Counted from the first letter of the stretch, positions 1 to 13,473 are shown. The stretch: DNA of 60,000 bases from Bolinopsis microptera (GCF_026151205.1 NC_087079.1:8486635-8546634), one strand, 5' to 3'. The notes: a model not told the origin generated them from the letters alone. A program made the numbers and translations.

Positions 1-1028
1 GGACAGCATGTGACTTGTGAGTATACTCTATGTCACCCCGGTCTGATCCAGCTCTTCCGGCACAATTATGCGTATGGTGCGGTTTGCGAAAAGTATTGAC
101 CGAGTATTACTCAGTACAACAATGCAATATACAATGTTAATATAGAGAGCGTTATACATCTCCATTTTCAAGGAAATGATACATTTTCAAGTCAGTGGTC
201 CCCCCACGTGATTATAATGCTTTGTGCAGTAAGCTATAAAAAGTTGTACATCACAATCTGGTATTAATAACATGAACCACTAAAGTTTGAGTATACAATG
301 GTGTAATGGTAAGTGAGGTAAGACTTAAGACTCTTACAAAAATAATAAATTAAGATAGAAACGATCGTCCATTATATCTTTCATGGACATAGGACATAAG
401 AAGTTGTTAATAAAAGCTGTACTTAGTCTCCTTATACAGTTTTAACTTTAAAAGTTATATTTGTAACTTTTTAAAAAATATTTGCTGTCGGAGTGTCGCT
501 CTGCATTTCCAAAATAAGTTTGATTCCATACTTTTTTACTACATCTCATGTAACAGCTTGTCAATATATTAACGACGGGCAGAAAGTCAATTTGTCTCAT
601 TCACACAGGCGGATCTGTACGCTGTAGCGATTTGATGGCGCGATCTACATGTAGCTTTACATGTTGCCATACACACGTTTTAGCGTGCAAACAAAGCGGT
701 ACTTACCAAGCTTCTACAATCTTTATTTACAAGCATTAACTACCTTCTTGTGATTGAGTTTGATGAAGATTATAAAATTTTGGCTCTCTGTCAGGTCACA
801 TGATGCTTGTAAAAGGAATTTTTTTTTTAATTCTGTGACAAATACTAAAAGTATCTTCAGCTTTATTGTGCTATGAAACATGGATACAGTATTATTACGG
901 TGTGTTGTTTTATGATTTCAACTAGGACACTGTTGACTGCGCTAGGGTGTCATGTTAAAAGCTGATGTGTACTCTTAATGGAGATATACCTGATTATAAG
1001 TGTTAAAATGAGCGTGTTAAAATTAAAA

Positions 1029-1080
1029 TGACAAGCATTACCGACAAGCATTACCGACAAGCAATACCAGCAAGCATTAC
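1029..1080. repeat. Short tandem repeat, about 13-14 bp unit
   Basis: Four imperfect copies of a unit resembling GACAAGCATTACC follow each other. The copies differ by one or two bases. No function is suggested. Confidence 0.75.
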
Positions 1081-1613
1081 CTAACCTTACGGCAGAAAAG
1101 CCAATATTTTTATTGTATCTCCTGACTTGTATCTTATCATTATGCTTTAAAAAGTTAAATACCGTATCTGAGGTCTGTAACGTCATTTTGCATGACGCCA
1201 CAGATTACAGATAGCACCGAGTTGCAAAATTTTTAGCAAAGGACTATTGGCTATACAAGAAAGGCTATAAAAGAAAGAAGGGATTAGTCCTATTTCGCGC
1301 TGAGCTTTATTATTCAACCTCTGTAATATCATAAATGAAGGATTATTTGTTAGGAGGATATAAAATATAAAAATATAAGGTATAGAAAATGAACCTTATT
1401 TCTTGGTAAGAGAATAGTGCCCCATACCATTACAATTGTACTTCTTAACAATAGTCACATAGAGCCCAGTGTATGGGGTCACGTATGTATAACACATATG
1501 CACTCAATATAGTATACTTTTACGAATAATATCACTGACGGCTTTTCTAAGGTCACGAACGATTGTGATACTGATTTTAGCCTATTTTATGAGATATTCA
1601 TTCTAGTTTGATA

Positions 1614-1662
1614 GGATGTTATCTAGGATATTATCTAGAACGTTATCTAGGGTGTTATCTAT
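1614..1662. repeat. 12-bp tandem repeat next to a splice acceptor
   Basis: Four imperfect 12-bp units of the form GGATGTTATCTA lie directly upstream of the acceptor CACATTTACAG that opens the exon at 1674. Confidence 0.75.
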
Positions 1663-1673
1663 CACATTTACAG

Positions 1674-4600
1674 GTCAAGTAGTGTATCTGGGAGACGAGA
1701 TAGAGAAACATAAGATGACGCATCGTACCAACGCCGAACAGATGCGAGCTCTCAGAGCTAAAGAGAAAAAGTAGGTTTCGTTGATATGAATGCTTTTACT
1801 CATAGTCTTCAAGAGTCAATATCCCAGGGCTAAAGTAAGAAAGTCCGGTAACTTTAATAATTTTAAATGTTTCACCCTATAATCCGAGCATCTACTGTTC
1901 GTTTTTTAAAAAGAGAAACTCGTAATTTCTTGAGAGAAGTTGTACTAGTACTGCCACAGGACTGTACTACTTCCAGTACCAGTTTTTATTAAATTAACTT
2001 ACCCCACTTATAAGTTTTCCTAAACTCAATAAATTGGTTTATGTCTGGCATAGATGTGCGACATGTCAAAAATAACAAGTACTAAAAAAGTCCTACTAGT
2101 CATGGTCAGCTACGTATCAGCTACTTTTCGTCGCATACTTTTGTAAAATATAAAAATGTACATAAGACACTGAACTGTTGCTGGCATTTTTACATGTGGA
2201 ATCTTTAACAAAGTTTTGTTGGTAACGAGGCAGGTACAAACCCGCAAACCACCCAAATTATAGTCATAATCAGCACCGGCATCTGATTATCAGAAGATTT
2301 GCTCCTTAAATTATATTATCATCCTTAAATTATATTATCATTTTCTTTCATCTGGTTGTAGTGAGGACGACATTCGACTGGTAAGGTATTTGCTCGCAAA
2401 TACTAAACTGAAGATCAAAGTGAACTCAACAATATCGGGAGAGTTTATTGTCACGATTGGAGCTTTTCAAGGCGACAGTTTGTCTGGAAACTTGTTCACT
2501 CTATATCTGGCAGCAGCACTTTACCACCTGCGTGCTGTTATGTCCTATCTAAGACCTAACCCTCCCATAGCTGAGAATCTGTTACCCCTCGAGTGGGAGT
2601 ACGCAGATGATGTTGATTTTACTGATGAGGATAAAAGCAATTTGGAGTCTTTGTTGCCAATATGTAAAGAGATATTGGAAGAGTGGAATCTTTTTGTCAA
2701 TGAGTCAAAAACCGAGTTCACCCACTTCTATCTGGCCGGCAAGAACGAGGTTGATAACAAAGGAGAGACACTCAGAGGTAGAGAACCTTGGAGGTCATCT
2801 ATCTCTTTAGGCTCTAAGTTGTGTAGCATCGAAGATGTCAAGAGACGATGTATACTTGCTAACATTGCTTTTCAGAACTACAAAAAAGTCTGGGAACAAG
2901 GTAGACGTATACCCTTGAAGATTCGACTCAAGATATATGAAGCACAAGTTGTTTCAATACTGATGTATAATTGCAACAGTTGGGCAACATCTAAACAACT
3001 CCTTCAAAAACTTGATGTCTGCCACAGGAATCATCTCCGTACGATCATCGGCATGACCTACCCTAATGTCATACGAAATGTGACTCTATACAAACGCTGC
3101 GAAGTTGTTCCACTGAGTGAGCGTGTTGCTCGTGCACGGTGGAGAATGCTCGGTCACATCCTCCGCAGTGATAATAACTCACCTGCCCAGCTTGCCTTAC
3201 ATTTTGCTGTAGAGAGTCAGAGTTTGATGAGAGGTAGAGTCGGACGACACCAGTCAAACTTGTTAAAAACTATTTTGAACGATTTAAGTGACAGAAATTT
3301 TAGACTTGTAAATACAGACGATTTATACCATTTAAGACTTTTTGCAACAGATAGAAAAGCATGGAGAGAGTTAAGCATGATTTAGTTTATTCTGTGTTAT
3401 TTTTCTCTTGGTGACTTATCAGGTCATCAAGATGTTCTTTATGTTCTATTTTTGATTTGAATAAAGTTATATAATATAATAAATTTCATCTAAAGAGACC
3501 TCGAAGAGCTAACAGAATGTCTCAATGTACAGACTACTGTGTAAATATGTTAATCTTATTCCAACCAGCTGAAACACTAAGTACCACACTTTGATACACT
3601 GATAGTGATACTCTGAACACTCATTGTAGCTGTGTACACATCTGTTGAAACTTCCCATTATTTAACACCGTTCTCTCAGTTTTGAGGCCGACTACAGAGA
3701 CCTGGTCCAGGAAATATGTCAGCTACAAAAGGAGATGGGCGAGTTAAAACAGAGGGAGAACAAAGCTACAGGCCTCATGTTAGTAACTAGTAACTATTTT
3801 TCATTTTAACTGTTTCATGTGGAACAATATCTATTGTTGTTAGAACTGTGCTATTAGTCTGAATTTGTAAGTAAAACTCACAAAACTTTGGAAGGGCGGT
3901 GGTTTTATTTGCCACCTCAGATTGGTTTGGGTTAAACCTGCGAGTTTACAGTAGAAATTGTAACTCTTTGTTTACAAATTCAACTTAAAGCGACCAAACA
4001 ATAGAATTTGTAACGTTTTAGCATACTTCCAATTGGTATTACTATTACAATGAATGATCAGCAGCCTTATAATTTTATCCTCAGAGAGCTGAACGAATCG
4101 TTACGAAATAGTTATGAACAAAAGCGAATGGAGCTGCAAGATATTCAGCAAGTGTATCAACACACCAAGGCTGAAAACAAACAGGTTAGTCACCAACTAA
4201 CATATTTAATACAAATTATTTAATATATATATTAACTGTATCCATTTATTGCATACCTCTATTTTACTTTTCTTAAAGAGCACTGGTCGATGGTAGATTT
4301 AATACTAAAGGCTCTATCTGCATTGATACGTTGGCTCTTGCATCCAGAACATTACGATGTAACGTAGTCTCCCATTGGTTCTCTCATGATAAGTCACTTA
4401 TTCTTCTTATTTCAAAACTTCACCATTATTTTACTTTCAATTTTCTTCGCAAAAGTTATTTATTTGGTCAAATCATGTTCATCACGAACCATAAATATAT
4501 AAGATCTGTGCAGTGAATGCATGATGTTTAAAAATAAGACCTCGCCAATATATCGTGAACACTCTGTATATACAGGGGGGGCCAAAAGTCAGTACCCATA

Positions 4601-7600
4601 CGCGTACGTTGGCCTTGATAGCTCAATCACTGAGTGCCTAATTGAAATAATTCTTTTTGGTATGACTTACTACCACCACTGGTTCGAGGAATTTGTCAAA
4701 TCGAAAAATATTCGTGTTCATTTTCTTCAAATGAAGGTTCATTTTCGCATTTATTAGATAGTTTGGATAGTCGGATCGAGCCAAGTTTTATTGAATGGTG
4801 TTTGGCCATTTGAATTACGTTTGTCCTGAAAAATGAGAGTTCTAGCTTCTCAGATGACCGAGATATGAAGCATAACGAGTTCGTTCATGACGTATGATCA
4901 GGTGATTGGGCTGAGGCTAGATCCGCATTACGGGAATCGTGCAGAGAGCCCAATTACGGTGTCGTAATTGGGTAATCAATGAGTACCCAATCAATTTTTC
5001 TAACGAGATAAACCAATTGCTTGGTAACTTCGTCATTTTATATCCGTTTCGCACCATCTTTTTAGATTATATTCCGGATTAAATGACCTATTGCAATATG
5101 TTACAATGGAGTCTCCAACATGTTCACAAACACCAGTATAAGCAATTCAATGTTGATTGGGCGTGGCCCCAAAAAATCGAATTTTCAAATTTTGGTGACG
5201 GAATCCTTGAACAAGTAGGTACAGTATGCCATCTGCAAAGCAACAACTCTCAAATATAAAACACGGCGGTGGTATAAGACCCAACGTATGGGTACTGACT
5301 TTTGCCCCCCCCCCCCCCCTGTAGATTATATTATATATTGATTAGTTTTTAAATAAAGTCGTACGGCGAATGAATCAGACGTGATGTAATGTTCTTACAC
5401 TAGTCACTACATTGGTTCCCCGCCACTTGAAATAGCAACAAATTATTGCACACATTCTGTGATTCATAACTTACAAATTAGCACCTCTCACAATTTGACG
5501 ATTCCTCAGCCGTAAAGCGCACTGACATGTTGGCTGTTTGATCTTTAGTTGATGATAATGGATTCTTAATTTGATCTTATTTTGTTTCGATACAAATGTC
5601 TGATAATTTTAATAACGTCCAATGATTGTATCGTCCTGTAGCGCTTCGCCGCAGTAAAAAACGATGAGTACTGCTGAGTTTCGTGTATCTTTATCGTAGC
5701 TTTCTTTATTCATATAGATCATTAATTACTGTTAACGGTAGAACGATATTACTATGATCGAGTATTGTAGTCTTGGGAGTCATTACTGTTTGTTTTGTTT
5801 GCCGTGCAGCCCGCGGATACAGACAGATAATTGCTCATTTAAGAAATTATGACCATACGCCACATTTGTATGGAACGCGCGAAAGCCAATTTTATATTTT
5901 AACATTTCAGCGTAAATACTAAAACATGCTTGCGCGGCGTATTTTATGCATGCTGAATTAACGCATAATAACGAATAAGATATAAAGATACAGCACAATT
6001 TATTGTCATAATATACATAACAGTGTAAATAATGTAAACAACCGGGTCCCCTTGACGCTTCACAACTTGATCGATTTTACTCTACGATCATGATCATAAT
6101 ATGTCAAAATGTCTCCGGCTACAGCATACAGGAAAATGTCTTCCAATATATGAAATAGATACCGCCTAGTCTCATTAAACTTTTTTGGTTTCAAGACTTT
6201 AACCAAATGACAATCTGTAATCGATTCCGTGGAATTGAGCGGGTTGGCTTCGACTGATCGAGACATAGTCATTGGTTAAAACATTGGTTAAAACAGTCCT
6301 GTATGGCATGTCCAGCCACTGGCATGGTGTTAATACATCGAGCAAACTAGAATTCCATGGAAACGTCAAAAGTGACTAAATTTCCCTCAGTTATTGGCAG
6401 CCCTGGATGCTGAACGAGAAGCTAAAGAAGTGTACCAGTGCAAGTTCGAAGAAAGCATACGGAGTGATGATACAGATGATGATGTCAGCGAAATACCTAC
6501 CAAAATATTGGGATCTCCACACAGGGTTTGACCATAAGAGTACGAGACTATTGTCCAAGCGTGAAGAGATTTAATATCAGTAAATGTGTCATTTTGCGTA
6601 GGTTTATCAACAAAACAACCGTTTTCATCGTACTATTTACAGATGAGCAGTCCACCACTATCGAGTGTAGCCCACGAGTTAGAAGCGGAGTTAGAGCAGA
6701 GTATCCACTTGTCTCTGATAGATCTGGAGGAGCAGCTGGAGAATGTAAACGATGAGAAGTCTAGACTGTCAGACATTGTAGAGCAACATAAACGGGTACC
6801 AAGTTTAACTTCATCTTCACTTTGAAGAATGTTTTAATTTGGTTCAAACTGAGGTTGGTTTCAGATAACAAGGGTCTCTCAGCAGACATTTTTTTGTAAA
6901 AAGAGGATGGCAGGATGCTTTTTCTTGCCAAATTGGTTTTGCCACTGTTACTGTTACCTTGACCCTTTTTTATACAGGAGTTATCGAATTCGCAAGAGTT
7001 GTTATCGATAAAAGATCTGGAGTTCCAAAAGTTAGAGATAACTCTCCAAAAAAATATAAAACAATTAAGTGAAAAAGAGGTCAGTTTCTATCTTAAATTA
7101 TAAGTGTTGTATATTAATTATTAATGAATGCCAATTCTGACATCATCCTATTTACGATGCACCTGCAATAAACTGATAATAGTAATAAGAGTCGAATAAA
7201 AACTTATAGTTATGTTTTAACTGTTTTGCTGTCAGTCACCTGTCAAGCCCAAAATACATTTTCACTTTCTGAGTACCTACTGGCACTGCGATAACAATTA
7301 TATTTTATTGGAGATCCACTAATATTCACTTTTTACGACAGGAAATAGAACGAAGATTCTACGTGATACAAGAGTCCCATCAGAATATGATGAATGACCT
7401 CAGCAAGGATATTATCAGGTTAAAACAGAACAACAATTCCCTGAAAACTGCAGAGTTTCTCAGTCACGAGACTATTATGCAGCTGGTAAGATAGGCAAAT
7501 AGCTAATTTATTTGATTCAAAAGATCGGCCACGATTTACATTTTAGATAATTTTAAAACTGCAAAAAATTTTGTGAGTTAGGTGTTGATGATGAATACTG

Positions 7601-10600
7601 AGTTTTAAACGTTGCTATGATCACCATAGCAAGATAATGAAAACAGTGCACGTTACCAATTGAAGCACCATTAATCAGGTTTAAACTTTGATAATTTATT
7701 CACATGCATCCAATTACAGAGATCAGATATTGACAGAATGGAGGCGAGATATTTTGAGTCAAATAGTCAGGGTCTAATCAACGATCTACGGAATGAGTTA
7801 CATATCTTAAGAGATCGAGAAAGAATGCTTCTTTCCACCATTACAAGTAAGTTTCTAACTGTCCTGGAAATCATTTAGCGAATATGATACTTGGTCGTCT
7901 AACAAATCATTCCGTCACAAACCGTTAAAAGTTTCTCATTATAGTTAATAGCAAATTACTCGTAAACACTCCATTTAATGACAGATAATAATTATTGTTG
8001 AAAGGTTGAAAAGTTATTTGAACAAATTCAAACTTTCCAGGTTTAAAATCAGATTTATCACGTGAGAATGACGAAAAACTAACTGCAATGTACATTGAAC
8101 TACGAACTCTCTTCAAAGATCTGTGCGTTCTAAAGCGATTCTCTTCATCACAGGTGTCTGATAAAATACAATTGAATTCTAAACTGATAACTTTCAAATA
8201 TTTGTAAAATGAGTAAAACTAAGTTACTGAGCCGGTTTATTTTCTAAACATGCACTAGTCCTGCACTAGAATTGCACTATAATCAGCTGACCTATAAAAC
8301 CCAGAAACTGTCCGACGAATCAGAGGAGACTGATGAAAGTTGGCTGCTTGCCCAACACATAAACACGGACAAGGTTGTAGCCCTGCTCAAACAACAAGTT
8401 GCCCAAGTTAAAAGCACCATAAACAGCATCCTCATGTCCCAAGTCTTAGATTCGGGACTTATCAAAACGGAGCACGATTTGGAGAGTTTCAAGGAAATTA
8501 TATTGCTGCAGAATGAAGAACAGAAATCTATCAGCGAGGTAAGATATTTGCGGGATGCGGTGGAGAATGTACAGTTATAATTACAGTCAGCGTATGTTTC
8601 GTTAAATTTGAATGTGATCACGTATAATACATTAAAATAAATGTTAATACATGAAAATTGATTTAATTTTAGATACAGAATTTTTAAAAGTCGCTTTAGA
8701 AATGGATGTTGGTCAAGAATTCCAATTCATATTCTCTTGGTCTATTTACTCTGAACCAAACAAATTATCATTAAAAGCACTATTACTAAAGTATTCATCT
8801 TCACTCAGAACCTCGATAATCCACGCCACCCGCAAAATAGTATATTTCATAAATATTTTCGTTACAAAACGTTGCCCATCGTTATCCTCGACAGAGCTAT
8901 TGTCGATAGTAAGACGGTTATTTCCAGCAGCAGTTCTGTAAATGTTATTTTCAGTGGGCGAGAGTAAAAAATCATTTCCATCAATCACCCGATACCAATT
9001 TGTAGGGAAGTTCTTCGGGTTAGCCACTATCAGTTCAATTGGTCTTCCCTCAACCACTCTCACTTCTTTTTTTAAGTGTGACACCACCATGCCGTTTTCT
9101 TCGATAAAGTCCGTGACTTCAACCACGATATTTTCTGGCTCGGCGCTTCTTTTGCGCCATCTTTTCGGCCTGCACCGTATTTTTTTGTGTTCATTTGGGC
9201 AATAAAGACCTTTGCTATTTGGAGGCATCTCGATATATCTGGATTTAATTCTATAACCGTTTTTACAGTCTGACCATCCACTCCACGGACCCACTATGCA
9301 ATCAGGGTTCCATCTCCACATCTTCTTAGTTTTCCCCTCAGTATCATTTGTTGAACTATTAGTTGAATTATCAGTTGAATTATCAGTTGAACCCTCAGTT
9401 GAACCCTCAGTTGAACCCTCAGTTGAACCCTCAGTTGAATCCTCAGTTGAACCCTCAGTTGAACCATCAGTTGGACCCTCAGTTGAACCCTCAGTTGAAC
9501 CCTCAGTTGAACCCTCAGTTGAACCCTCAGTTGATTTACCAGTTGAACTTTCAGTTAATGTTTGAGTGCTACACCCATACCAACGTTTCAGAGATTCATA
9601 ATCCTGCTCATCTAACAAATAATGTCCATAATCTTTGAGCTTAACTGTACTATTCAAAGCGCGAAGGCTTGGCACACTTTCTTTTACATTAAAAGCATAT
9701 GCAGGATAGTGCATGGCACTTTTGTAGTCATACTCCCCGTCGGAAGGGCTAACATCTCCTACTTTTCTGTAGAAACTGTGAGCTGCTGCTTTATCGATGT
9801 TGTCCCAGTTAATCTCCACGAAGTTATCCCGATCTGGCCTATTCTGGGTGTGTATTGCTCCTAACACATGAAACACTTCATGCATTGCCAGTCCGTAGTT
9901 ACAGTATTCACCTATATTTACCATGGCTTGAATACCGGGCATGAAGCCTAATGTATCTGAGGAACACTGTGCTATATTGTGGCTTGTGTGGATTATAAAT
10001 TGTTCTGAGTTTTCATCAGCGGGAACGAACTTGACGCATGGGACCCTATCACCAATTTCTTTGAACGCTTTTAACAGTAAGGATTTTGGTTCGGAGTGCA
10101 TTCTATGATCAAATACATAGGTATATAGTCCGTCTGGCCAAAGATGACTTTTCCCTCCAATATTGAAAAATGCTCGTCTATGTCTCACAATTTTTGGGGG
10201 CTTTTCAACAATTATTTCCATTAGATCATCTTCGTCCTGTGAGTCTACCTTTCCTGCTAATGACAAATCTATTTGAGAAGCATCCATATGACAACTTGAA
10301 GACAGCTTTTCACTGTCCAAGTGTTCTGGATCTTCTAATGACCGTTTGTTAATCCTAAGACTTAATATATCACAGTTGCTGGCGCTATGTGCGTCTCTTG
10401 ACTCTACATGTTCGTCGTTGTCATCATTAGCATCTTTTGAGGTTTTCTTTGGCATTATCGTTTCATGTCCTGAAAAAGCACCTAGAGATTGACTTGTGGT
10501 ATACGAGAAACGGTGATTTAGCAACAATTGCAAATTTATCACGCAGCTTACAATTTAACAAAATATCGACCTATTCAGAGCTTTTCCTTACATAAAGTAT

Positions 10601-12903
10601 TTGACTAATTTAAATTCTACGAAGAACAAAGTAAACTAAAAGCTAGAGCTTTTAGTTTTCCATACCTGGAGGGTCATCATGGTAGCGTTCGTCATGCTCC
10701 ATCAGTAGAGCATTCTGGGTATAAATCTCCATGGGATCCACTGTAACCAATGGATTTCCCTCATTGTCAAAAGTTAAGTTTCGATTCACGTCATCGCCCA
10801 AACGTAAATGTTGTTTTGCACTGGTAGTAGAAACATTCTGTTTGATGTCCGACACCATGTTATTTATCGTGACGTCATGATCCACCACGTGTGTAAATTG
10901 GTTGCCATCCTCCTTTTTAATCGCTTCAAATTCGCAACTTACGAGGAAAACCTTTGTCATCAGAATAGCTACTATCAAAACCTGATGTTCAGAAGAATGA
11001 GGATCAATATACCAAATTGCCGGCCCATTCCTTAATAGTCACTAGTTTTAAACGATCGTTGAATTTCAAAAGCAAAACAAACGAATTCATTTTTAAGATG
11101 CTTGTCTAATGTATAAGGAATCGTAACTGTTAACCATTTATTTGGACATTTGGAACTTACCACCGGCTGCAGGAACATACTGCCCTTCTGTGTTTCCAAT
11201 GTCTTAGGTCGATCGTATGACAGTTGAAAAATATAACGCTGATATGGCGATTTCTACTCGGTACCTACACTTTCCACGAGTCTGTTGGTATCAATATGTA
11301 TTACTATTAGTATTATGTATTAAAAAGTCACTCCGCTGCCCGGAAGGCGAAATTGCAAAAAGGCTGGTTCGTTCAATCAAAAGTGAGAGCGACAAAGCCG
11401 GCCAAAGTCAAACTGTATCTTCATCATATCGTGGCACACACTAGTATGTCGTCGAGAAATGTTACGTTTGCGCGCCTAAATGCGCGCGGTGTAGCTCCGT
11501 CGCAAAGTTAATATTATTCTATCTTCACAATTTGATTTTAAATCGCGCGGCGAAGTTGCATGTGCCATTTCACGTCCCGTGGTAAACGATACAGCACGCG
11601 ACGCGTCCGCCGTGAAGATTTGAAACATCTTTTTTAATGATGTAAGCTTCCTCTGGCTCTAAATCAATATGTATTGAAATGTCGAGTTCCGTACGCTTAT
11701 TGCTTATGAACATGCTCATGAGAAATAAAGGCCCATTTCTATAAACATTTGATTAATCTGCATCATTTATTGTATATTTGAATATGGAATTTACCTGAGG
11801 ACTTCAGGCTTGGTTGTTACATGATCGAAGATTCGGCGGAAAGAGAGGCCGGTGCCGCTCAGTAAATATATTTATGATCGACGCATTTTGGGACGCCTAT
11901 GCATGACTGTGATTTTTATATCGTATATTCAATTTTGAGTGGCGAATTGCCCCATATTGCATATTATTGCGAGTTTAAAATGGTTACTTTTTGGTGTAAG
12001 TTGGGCTATCTTCCATTCAAGCCCATATCTATTGAAGCATACTGATACAGTGCATTTTAATTTATTAAATTGTATTATATTGCAAATGAAAAATTAATGT
12101 CACACCTCCAAACTATACATCATTCAGGTTAAATCAAACTACGAACGGGACATATCATCTCTTCGGGAATACAACACCGAGTTAAAGTGTCGAAACAAGC
12201 AGCTTGAGCGCGATAAACTAGAATGGGACAGTCTCAGGAAAGTTTTTGATATGAAATGCGAGGAATACATCGTTGAGGTAATTTTAATTGTTTTTCATAC
12301 AACATGCTGGAAATGAAACAAACACTGCTATAATAGGCAAAGCCAAACTGTCAGCATTTAGCTTTTAGTATCATTCGTGATTCGGTGTATCAAAGTTTCT
12401 TACTACTACTTTGCTGACAAAAACATTTCTTGAAACGTTCATTGATTATAACATTATATAGAATTTCATCAATTCTACAATTAGTTTATTGACTCACATA
12501 TTGCGATCGTTTGGGTTTAATTTAACTGTTAACACATTAAAAATGTAATTATATCGTATCCCAGGTCGGCATAATGGAGAAGAGGCTACGAGAATCTGAA
12601 CGTGAGCGTAACACGTTACAACAGCTTCTCCAGCAAATCATCCAAGACAAGATCGAATTAAAGCAAAAGATAGAATCTTTCGAGATCGACCTTGAAACGA
12701 CTTGGACTAAAAATCAGTCCCTTTATGCCAAATTTGACTCGAATCAAACCACTGGGTCCAATCCTTCTGACTCTAATCACGATACTACGACCAATTCGTG
12801 TGATTCAAATCACAATACCACAACCGATTCGTTCGATACAGAAAGCTGCGGTGATTTTCCAGTTAAGCAGCTTGAAGAGGCTTCAAATAGTTCTGAGGTT
12901 TGA
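1674..12903 (+). CDS. Long coiled-coil protein, 12 exons, 5' end missing
   Basis: Twelve exons read in one consistent frame: 1674-1770, 3680-3778, 4085-4184, 6391-6525, 6643-6795, 6978-7079, 7342-7485, 7720-7846, 8041-8153, 8287-8538, 12128-12277 and 12565-12903 (TGA). All are bounded by AG and GT and every phase agrees, giving about 602 residues. The sequence is rich in E, K, Q and L in heptad-like order, so it is mostly coiled coil. An acidic, Ser-rich break encoded near 6450-6680 (DDTDDDVSE, then SSPPLSS) separates two coiled-coil blocks. The C-terminal tail is a low-complexity N/T/S/D-rich stretch. I do not recognise the family. A centrosomal, Golgi or motor-adaptor role is possible but only by analogy. 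The first exon starts in mid-codon, so the N-terminus is absent. The intron after 8538 contains a complete gene on the other strand. Confidence 0.8.
2354..3491 (+). mobile_element. 5'-truncated LINE with reverse transcriptase fragment
   Basis: The open frame up to TAG at 3385 starts at the 5' break, before the first in-frame start-like codon at 2390. It carries the late RT blocks: FQGDSLSG (motif B region) and EYADDVDF (catalytic YADD, motif C), then a thumb and a C-terminal part with [10 protein letters not shown]. The endonuclease and the start of RT are missing. The 8-bp sequence TTTCATCT flanks the unit at 2346-2353 and 3484-3491 as a target-site duplication, and the 3' end is A/T-rich after an AATAAA-like signal. 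The style resembles RTE/RTEX-type elements, which is a guess. The frame has no stops, so the insertion is recent or the intact frame is chance survival. It lies in an intron of the coiled-coil gene. Confidence 0.8.
4571..5323. mobile_element. Mariner-like MITE, 753 bp
   Basis: Inverted terminal repeats of about 40 bp start TACAGGGGGG and share CAAAAGTCAGTACCCATACG. The left copy begins at 4571 and the right copy ends at 5323. Ends of the form TA-CAGGG...CCCTG-TA fit a TA target duplication, as in Tc1/mariner elements. The right repeat carries a run of at least 15 C. There is no transposase frame inside, so the element is non-autonomous. It lies in the coiled-coil gene intron 4185-6390. Confidence 0.8.
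8746..11178 (-). CDS. Secreted astacin metalloprotease with TSP1-like and Ig-like tail
   Basis: Three exons: 11178-11161 (MFLQPV), 10981-10666 and 10469-8746. Phases agree and the protein is about 685 residues. Exons 1 and 2 together give a clean signal peptide, [19 protein letters not shown], which is why I chose the ATG at 11178. A long acidic propeptide ends near the basic site RHRR (about residue 208). The peptidase domain follows to about residue 411, with the zinc site [19 protein letters not shown] (His308, Glu309, His312, His318) and Met-turn SAMHYP. Next come a TEGS-repeat linker, a TSP1-like segment (GPWSGWSDC), a basic RWRKR stretch and an Ig-like region (about residues 570-640). 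Astacins cleave extracellular proteins, and all catalytic residues are present, so an active secreted zinc protease is expected. Substrate unknown. The gene lies wholly inside an intron of the coiled-coil gene, antisense. Confidence 0.9.
9352..9561 (-). repeat. Coding minisatellite, 12-bp unit (TEGS)
   Basis: About 16 copies of a 12-bp unit (plus strand CAGTTGAACCCT) encode TEGS and variants (TEDS, TDGS, TDNS) between the astacin domain and the TSP1-like segment. The unit keeps the frame. The product is a Thr/Ser-rich linker suited to O-glycosylation, so copy number probably varies between alleles. Confidence 0.9.
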
Positions 12904-13374
12904 ACGGAGATTATGTCCATCAACTGCCAGAGGTCATTTTATAATTGTTAAAAGGTTTTTACTACGAATACGATAAGTCAGTAACATCAATATTCAATAT
13001 CTTCGAGTTCACTGTTCAGTGTTCTGACCTCTGTCAATATATCAGACTTTTCCAACTAAAGAACTAACAAGGCTTCCGGTTGAATTAAAGATAATAAGTA
13101 AGATTCAAAACATTGAGAATCATCAGTCAGACTATGTAGCTGAGCAATCTACCCCTACAGAATTGTTTATTTATTTTGCATCAAAGGCAGTGATAAACTT
13201 TAGAAAATAGAAATGTAGTCCTACAATTGCAGGGCTTTGATAAGCTCAAAGCTGTATTAAATTGTGATATTTAAAAGTAAAGATATTTGAGTTATTTAAG
13301 ATTTAAATTAAAGAACATCACTTGAAGTGACAGCACTATAAATTATGACCTCAAATCTACGACTGGCTATTATA
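12904..13374. other. 3' region of the coiled-coil gene
   Basis: AT-rich DNA directly after the TGA, presumably 3' UTR and flank. No further coding or structural signal was seen. Confidence 0.4.
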
Positions 13375-13473
13375 CCGGACAACTGAACCCAATTTAGACT
13401 AACCCTAACCATAACCAATTAAACTGATTGGTTAGATAGTGGAACTAGGTTCAATTGGGTTCATTTGTCGGTC
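13375..13473. repeat. Foldback element, about 100 bp
   Basis: Outer arms GACAACTGAACCCAATT (from 13378) and AATTGGGTTCATTTGTC (to 13469) are inverted with one mismatch. An inner pair, AACCAAT and ATTGGTT, sits between them. It is probably a small MITE remnant. Confidence 0.7.

Larger units (their letters stand above)
1..1673. other. Upstream or intronic DNA, no confirmed exon
   Basis: No exon with convincing coding content and splice signals was found here. The first coiled-coil exon at 1674 starts in mid-codon, so at least one more coding exon must lie upstream, here or outside the window. Two short tandem repeats are the only structure noted and are listed separately. Confidence 0.5.

Noticed and set aside
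4521-4757. Small open frame inside the mariner-like MITE
   Set aside because: It crosses the terminal repeat and has no transposase motif (no DDE/DDD region).
9296-9638. Plus-strand frames reading VEPS and LNPQ repeats
   Set aside because: These are antisense readings of the astacin TEGS minisatellite; the 12-bp unit keeps every frame open.
10958-11035. Alternative astacin start [15 protein letters not shown] on the minus strand near 11023
   Set aside because: It is hydrophobic but out of frame with the exon and hits a stop; the 18-nt exon at 11178-11161 joins in phase and gives a better signal peptide.
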